From: CS4-C045 sp963844115
GTDB lineage: Bacteria; Planctomycetota; Planctomycetia; Pirellulales; UBA7805
DNA length: 64,000 nt
NCBI GenBank assembly: GCA_963844115.1
Contig: CAWJNN010000010.1
Span: 1-64,000, forward strand
Direction: 5' to 3'
Position numbers and translations under genes: made by a program. Below are positions 58,374 to 64,000 of the stretch, in pieces. Each line of letters opens with the position of its first letter. Position 1 is the first letter of the stretch. A model generated the notes under the pieces. It did not search any database and had not been told where the DNA came from. It worked only from the letters and a program-made list of their open reading frames with translations.

Positions 58374-59576
58374 TCAGCGCTTTTCAGACGGTCGCCCGGC
58401 CGTCGATTCCGCTGGCGTTTGAAGTACGAGCTGCCAGCCACGCGGTACTCGCGGAGGAGCGAAGTACTCGCGAATTTGTTCCCACGTACTATTGATCACG
58501 ACTTTCGAGAAGCTGTACGACTTGGACGAGCCGTCGGGATCGTAAATACGCATCGCCACCGGCTTGAACGAGGATCGGTCCAGACGCATTATAGCGCGCT
58601 GGAAATTCGCAGAGTCGACTCGGCTCCTTGGGAAAGCGTCGATCCAGATTTCCTTTTCTGCGTACTCCTTCGGGGTAACGACCCGTAGAAAGTAACGTTC
58701 CCGTAAGTCAGCTGCTTTGGAACCGAACAGGAACGGCAGGGGCGTGTTGCGAATGGATTTGCCTTGAACCTCCGGAGGGATTGGGTACTCGACAACCTGT
58801 TTCGCTTCGTAATTGTGCTGCCAAACCGATTTACCGTTGCAAACCCAGTGTTCTCCCCGCTCGTCTTCCACCTCGTCATACTTCCCCGTTTTCGGATTAA
58901 AGTACTCAACTTTGTCGGCACGCATCGTTCCCCGGTCGGGCGCGGCGTACCGAATGATGCCTTCGTTTACTTCAATGGGCTTTTCCTTGTACTGGGGGTA
59001 GGCCGAGGCAAACGCCGGATCGTAGTTCCACCGCATAAAGCGACAAGTAAACGTTTTCGTTTTGGTCGTATGCGATTCCCAGGCCGTCAGGACCTGACCC
59101 AAATAGACTTCTTCCTCCGGCGTCAGCTGGAACGGCGCACGAACAACCTGCGGTGATCCCTGCGGCGGTTGTCCCTGTCCCGCTTGACTCTGCCCCGCTT
59201 GACTCTGCACGGGTTGACTCTGCCCCGCTTGACTCTGCCCCGCTTGACTCTGCACGGGTTGCCCCTGCACGGGTTGACTCTGCACGGGTTGCCCCTGCAC
59301 GGGTTGCCCCTGCGCTGGTTGTCCCTGCGCTGGTTGTCCCTGCGCTGGTTGTCCGGGCAGTGGTTGTCCAGGCAGTGGGCCGCGGCGTGCCTGTGGCTGT
59401 TGGTTGTCTTGCGACGGCCGCGCTTGGGGTGGACCAACTGGCGTGCGGGTCGCTTGTCGAGGCGCCGGGCGATACGGTTGCGACGGCGCGGGCTGCTGCG
59501 CAGCGACGTCTGTCTGCAAACAAAACGCCGTCCGCATGGCGATCGCGAGCAATAAGCTGTATCTCATCAGTCCCAT
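58374..59576 (-). CDS. TIGR03009-type exported protein with GQPxQ repeat
   Basis: A signal peptide is followed by a proline/glutamine-rich linker and about thirteen 5-residue units (GQPAQ, GQPVQ, SQPVQ, SQAGQ) encoded by 15-bp repeats at 59164-59360. The C-terminal domain begins QLTPEEEVYLGQVLTAWESH and contains FTCRFMRWNYDPAF, EHWVCNGKSVWQHNYEAKQV and PLPFLFGSKAADLRERYF, matching the planctomycete family TIGR03009, which resembles LolA-type carriers. The role is unknown; lipid or lipoprotein transport is inferred from the fold only. Confidence 0.8.
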   Translation of the reverse strand: MGLMRYSLLLAIAMRTAFCLQTDVAAQQPAPSQPYRPAPRQATRTPVGPPQARPSQDNQQPQARRGPLPGQPLPGQPAQGQPAQGQPAQGQPVQGQPVQSQPVQGQPVQSQAGQSQAGQSQPVQSQAGQSQAGQGQPPQGSPQVVRAPFQLTPEEEVYLGQVLTAWESHTTKTKTFTCRFMRWNYDPAFASAYPQYKEKPIEVNEGIIRYAAPDRGTMRADKVEYFNPKTGKYDEVEDERGEHWVCNGKSVWQHNYEAKQVVEYPIPPEVQGKSIRNTPLPFLFGSKAADLRERYFLRVVTPKEYAEKEIWIDAFPRSRVDSANFQRAIMRLDRSSFKPVAMRIYDPDGSSKSYSFSKVVINSTWEQIREYFAPPRVPRGWQLVLQTPAESTAGRPSEKR

Positions 59577-60002
59577 TTACATTCTCCGTGAGAACGTGTT
59601 CGGAAATTCGTAGGATCGCCTTCCGAAGCCGTGATCTTTCTTGTAGGCCGGAACAAACTCTGTCCCGGCGCGCCGGGATTACCGGCAGCACATTGCCGGA
59701 AATCGCCGGAACTGCACTTCGCTTGTTCGCGGCCTACTTGCAGCGTTCGTGAAAAAATCACCGTCTACCCGGACTGCAAATCCTGATAGACCACTTGTAC
59801 CCGTCTCCTGCTAAGTTCCTGCAGCCGCGGGCGATTGGGCGCGGGCGGGGATTCTAGCAATTGAATTGGGGCGTCTCCAGGGCATTTGCGTTTCCTGTCG
59901 CCACGCTTCCCAACGCGCTCAGCCATCCTAGATTGCCAGGCACGGCCCGTTGTGGGACGATCGCTCTTGTCGAAAACATCGTCCATCCAACCCGCGCGAC
60001 GC
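59577..60002. other. Intergenic region with planctomycete-type hairpins
   Basis: No gene. GCCGGAACA/TGTCCCGGC (59647-59655, 59661-59669; one mismatch, 5-nt loop) and CCGGCA/TGCCGG (59682-59699) form adjacent hairpins, resembling the small CCGGAACA-type repeats of planctomycete intergenic DNA. Nothing else is seen. Confidence 0.5.
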
Positions 60003-61311
60003 ATGGCTGAATCGCCGCTGAATATCGTTTATCTCACGCCTGGTGCGGGCGGCATGTTCTGCGGCAGCTGCCTCAGCGACAACATGCTGAGCCCGAGCCG
60101 CCACGCAGTTGGGACATTCCGTGTGCCTCGTCCCGCTCTACACTCCGATCCGCACGGACGAACCGGACCAGAGCATCGATCAGCTCTTCTTCGGCGGTGT
60201 CAACGTCTACCTGCAGCAGAAGTTTCCGGCTTTTCGATTTCTTCCTCGCGCGATCGATCGCGTACTGGATCGACCCGCCCTTGTCAGCAAACTTGCCGGC
60301 AGCTCCATCAGCGTCGATGCCGCTCAACTGGGTGAATTGACTTTATCGATGGTCCGCGGCGAACATGGCAACCAGCGGAAAGAAGTACGGCGTCTGGTCG
60401 ACTGGCTCGCTCAGCAATCAAAAATCGACGTGATGAACCTCAGCAATCTGCTGATTGCGGGCTGCGTCCCAGCGTTAAAAAACCGATTGGACGGTCCGAT
60501 CGTCGTCACGTTGCAAGGCGACGACCTGTTTATTGATCAGCTGCCGGATCCCTACCGGCAGCAGGTCTTGGCCGCGCTGCGAGGTTTAGTCGCCCACGTC
60601 GATCGGTTCATCGCGCATTCCCGGTTCTACGCCCAATCGATGGCGGACTACTTCGATATCCCAAGGGACCGCATCGAAGTTGTCCCGTTGGGTATTTCGC
60701 TTGACGACGTGCCTGAATTGGCGGGGGATACGAGTCGACCCTCGACGATCGGTTACCTGGCCCGCATCTGCGAGGCCAAGGGATTGCACGTCCTGGTCGA
60801 CGCTTTCCTCCGTTTAAAATCCCAGCCCGCCACCCGCGATGTGCGCCTCCATGTCGCAGGTTGGTTGGGCATTGAGGACCAGAGCTACTTCGACGGCCTC
60901 AAGGCGCGGATCGATCAAGCTGGCTTTTCCGACGACTTCGCCTACGCTGGCGTCCTGGACCGATCGGCCAAGTGGGAATTCCTGCAGTCGCTGGACGTTC
61001 TGTCCGTCCCGACGACTTATGCCGAACCGAAGGGCCGTTACGTCCTGGAGGCCCTGGCCTGCGGTATTCCGGTCGTTCAACCCGACCACGGTGCGTTTCC
61101 GGAACTGTTGCAGCGAACCGGCGGTGGACGCCTCGTAACGCCCAACCATCCAGAACATCTGGCGGCCACACTGGCCGAGCTTTTGAGCGATCCGGAGCGG
61201 CGTCGCCAGCTGGGGCAGGAGGGTCGGGCCGCAGTTTTTGACCAATGCAGTGCTGAACAGGCCGCCCGACGGACGCTGGAAGTGTACGCCAGATGCTTGG
61301 ACGTTGCCTGA
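60003..61311 (+). CDS. Family 4 glycosyltransferase (one frameshift)
   Basis: About 436 residues. The start MAESPLNIVYLTPGAGGMFC and GSCLSDNML are the GT-B opening; an extra base near 60085 shifts the frame to ARAATQLGHSVCLVPLYTPI. The frame then holds VTLQGDDLFIDQLPDPYRQQ, FIAHSRFYAQSMADYF, RIEVVPLGISLDDVPEL, IGYLARICEAKGLHVLVDAF and EPKGRYVLEALACGIPVVQP (the E(x7)E donor-sugar motif). It transfers a sugar to a lipid, polysaccharide or small molecule; the acceptor is unknown. Confidence 0.85.
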
Positions 61312-61667
61312 GGCGATGAACCGGATCACCTACCTGCTGCGATTGCATCTAGTAGCAACGCCCGCATCGCATCCGCTCGTTTCATTCGCATATATATGAA
61401 TCCGGGCTGGAATCTTAGACGGCGCGCAGACCTATACTCCCACCCCATTTTCCATAAGTGCCGCAAGGCTTTAGCGCGCGTCGTGGTGGGGAAGATCTCG
61501 CTTCTTCCATCCAACCGCACTCGAGCACTCGTGGACGTTTGCAACCCTTTCGTGTTGGCAACGGACAGGGAGGTCCGTCAACATGCGCAGCATTCGCGCT
61601 GCTCACAAGATGTGAGCGACGAGTAAACACGTCGGCTCCTAGCGGATGCCGGTATGTTCGCGCGCAC
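61312..61667. other. Intergenic region, small hairpin only
   Basis: GCTCACA-AGA-TGTGAGC (61600-61616) is a 7-bp palindromic hairpin. Open frames on the minus strand in this region have no recognisable domain. I see no gene. Confidence 0.45.
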
Positions 61668-64000
61668 GTGTTGGTCTTCCTGTCCCTACTGCTGTTGGTT
61701 AACGCCATCTCGCTGCCTGCCACTGCGCAAACGCTGAGACTGCGAATTGCCTGGGGCGGCGGTCAGGAACGACAATGGCACGGAACCGTTCAAGTCGAAT
61801 CCGGAGAGATCACTGATAATTCGTCCCTGGGAATCGAAGCCGACGAACCGGGATCGATGTGGATCGACAATGGACGCCTGGAGATCCGTCAACGCAGCCC
61901 TCGTCGCTACGACGGTGTCGACATCGCGGTTCAGGCGGAATTAGGCGCAACACTGACCATCGTGCTGGCGAGCCGTGCGTACGAGGGTAAGCCACAGACG
62001 TTTGAAATCCCTCTGCAACAGCTGGTGGACGGGCAATTTGGAAGCAAGCTGGATGATCAGCAGAACCGACTGCTGGTCCGACGTGCACCAGGCGACGAAC
62101 TACGAGTACACGTCCGTAATCCGTCACTCGTACTGGGACCAGCCGAGCAGTTAAGTCTCCAGCTTGCGCCACATCTTTCCGGCGAGGTCGACACGGGAGC
62201 GCTACGTATTCGATCACGGGTCGTCGCGGCGGGCGGCGGTGATCCGCTGTGGCAAGATCGACAACAAACGCAAATGGCGGATGGCACGATCCGGCCACTG
62301 GACCTAATCGTCCCTGCGCCGAACAGGAAGGTGTGTACAACCTGGAAATTGAAGCGATTGTGCCTGGGAATCGCCGTAAATTTACCCCCGGCAATCCGTT
62401 CCGCGATCGCGAGGTTGTCGCCGCGAAACGAACGGTGCAATTTGTCGTGATCGATCCCGCATCACCGGTGCCGAGGGAAGACGAACCCGCTCAACCGCCT
62501 TCGAAAGTGATTGACGAAATCGATCCGCAAGAACCATGGTGGAAAAAGGTCACCCGACTTCCAATTCCAAAGCTGCCAGCGCTGGGCAACGGACCGCTCC
62601 AACACGGCAATGTCGATACATGGCAGCATCCACAGCTGGGAGCGCTGATCCGATTAGGCCGCGGCGCCGGTCCTGAGGCCAGCTGGACGGCCTATCCGTT
62701 ACAGGTCAGCCACCCCGGCCAACCTCATATTCTGGAAGTCCAGTATCCCAACAACCTTCCGCAATCGATGGGGATCAGCGTCCTGGAACCGAACGCCGCG
62801 GGCAACGTACTTCCGGTCGGGCTCGATTCAGGCATTCACGTTCTCGACGAAGCCGAGCAGGGAGAGGCCAATATCGGCCGACACGAAATCGTATTCTGGC
62901 CGAAGACGCGGCATCCCGTGGTCTTGATTACCAACCAGCGCGATGATGTCGTTGCCGTGCATGGCAAGATCCGCCTGCTGGGTCCGAAGGCCGTCGGCGT
63001 GGCAGGCCTGAATCTGGCCGGCTATTCAACAACGCAACTGCCGCAGGCGATGCCGCGCGGGATGTTGGATGAAGGTCGGATGTTGGCAGCCTTGATGAAA
63101 CGCCCCTTGATTCCCGAAAATTTCTCGGCGCAAGAGGCGTTCGATCCGTGGAGCCAGCGCAGCATGGACGACTGGTCCACGTTTTACGATGGGGCAACTC
63201 GTCTGGTCCAGTACCTGAAGTACGCCGGCTACAACGCGTTGGTCATCTCGGTCGCTGACTCGGGCAGTACCATTTATCCTTCCAAGCTGCTCGAGCCCAC
63301 TCCTCGATATGATACGGGCATCTTCTTTGCCAGTGGACAGGATCCACAACGCAAGGACGTATTGGAGCTGCTGTTTCGCTTATGTGGTCGCGAAGGAATT
63401 CGCCTGATTCCGGCGATCCAGTTTGCTTCTCCGCTGCCCGAACTGGAGGCAGTGATCCGGCATGGCGGACCGGATAGTGTTGGCATCGAAGCCATCGGAC
63501 CCGACGGCGTCGCCTGGTCTGACAAGTACGCGCGGCCTGAAGGGCCTTCGGCATGCTACAACCCGCTTCACCCCAAAGTCCAACAAGTGATGATCGGTGT
63601 CGTTCGTGAGCTATTGGATCGATATCGACATCATCCCTCGTTCGACGGTCTGGTCATCGGCACATCCGGGCATTCCTTTGCGGCCTTCCCAGGTCCGGAC
63701 TGGCCTGCTGATCCGTTCACGGTACAACAGTTTTCTCAAGAAACCGCCGGCGATGCTGCCGAGCAGGCCGCGGGCGGCGGACGAGCCAAACACTGGCTCG
63801 ATTGGCGCGCCTATCGCCTGCGCCAATTCCACGGAAGAATAGCCGACGAGGTACAACACGCAGATCCTGATGCAAATCTCTATTTGTCGCTGTCGCCCTT
63901 GCTGGAGCGACCCGACATTCTAGCGATGATGCGGCCGGCCCTGCCGCCTCTGGCGAAACCGTTGGACGCATTGCTTGGCATCGGCATCAAGCCACAACTC
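61668..64000 (+). CDS. Exported family-10 glycosylhydrolase-like protein, truncated by window end
   Basis: From about 61668 (GTG) a signal peptide (VFLSLLLLVNAISLPATAQ) leads a beta-rich region. A base lost near 62316 (PAPNRK versus PEQEGVYNLEIEAI) shifts the frame, after which FVVIDPASPVP, WWKKVTRLPIPKLP, AGYNALVISVADSGSTIYPS and LLDRYRHHPSFDGLVIGTSG continue to the window edge. The latter part resembles the TIM-barrel of family-10-like glycosylhydrolases (GHL10). An ATG at 61654, one more lost base upstream, would give MFARTVLVFL. The substrate is unknown; the C-terminus is outside the window. Confidence 0.7.

Overview
The window reads as a Planctomycetota chromosome, most likely of the order Pirellulales. 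The grounds are a PVC-type haem-binding/propeller/HEAT protein (1947-4882), a TIGR03009-type lipoprotein-carrier-like protein, a flotillin-like FloA with two NfeD proteins, LamG and family-10 glycosylhydrolase proteins, a tetrahydromethanopterin-pathway FhcA gene, and scattered planctomycete-style repeats. No rRNA, tRNA or CRISPR array was seen.

Layout. 1-1850 is a patchwork of broken fragments that look proteobacterial (htpX, a DUF1674 gene, an ExeA-like ATPase piece, an IS66 transposase start, a HipA-like C-terminus); it is probably a chimeric contig end or a debris zone. 1947-10826 is ordinary chromosome: the PVC haem protein, a PIN/TRAM membrane protein, dgt, scpA, an RNase Z-like hydrolase and hemW. 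10982-16906 holds two large unfamiliar genes on the minus strand: a coiled-coil PD-(D/E)XK nuclease candidate and a ~1340-residue protein. 17248-25242 holds a PQQ-type propeller protein and a metal-efflux cluster (His-rich exported protein, RND adaptor, CusA/CzcA-type pump, His-rich lipoprotein). 25371-34181 has a deleted DUF3147 gene, purH, trpC, carB and argH. 34206-39887 has a membrane-anchored HEAT/pseudo-receiver protein translationally coupled to a sigma-54 activator without receiver, then a CcsA-like gene coupled to hemA. 39906-48095 contains DinB, fhcA, an M48 protease, an acid phosphatase, a LamG protein, a PfkB kinase and a sugar isomerase-like protein. 48287-53937 is a mobile-element island: a DDE transposase with a ~506-bp tandem duplication of its 3' end, a group II intron tail, an LRR gene, and a REP-associated tyrosine transposase (RAYT) flanked by perfect 26-bp inverted repeats with iterated copies of its own ends. 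53955-64000 has floA-nfeD-nfeD, the TIGR03009 gene, a glycosyltransferase and a truncated glycosylhydrolase-like gene.

A striking technical property is that many conserved genes carry single-base frameshifts (carB about four, argH two, plus fhcA, pfkB, M48, LamG, the transposase, the PVC protein and others). Many sit at GCGC/CGCG strings. This looks like systematic sequencing error rather than mass pseudogenisation, so the frameshifted genes are annotated as single genes with the shift positions noted.

The best candidates for undescribed biology are the RAYT island with iterated end fragments (48.3-53.9 kb), the HEAT/pseudo-receiver and bEBP overlapping pair (34.2-37.6 kb), and the FSLDN-repeat nuclease beside the giant unknown protein (11.0-16.9 kb).
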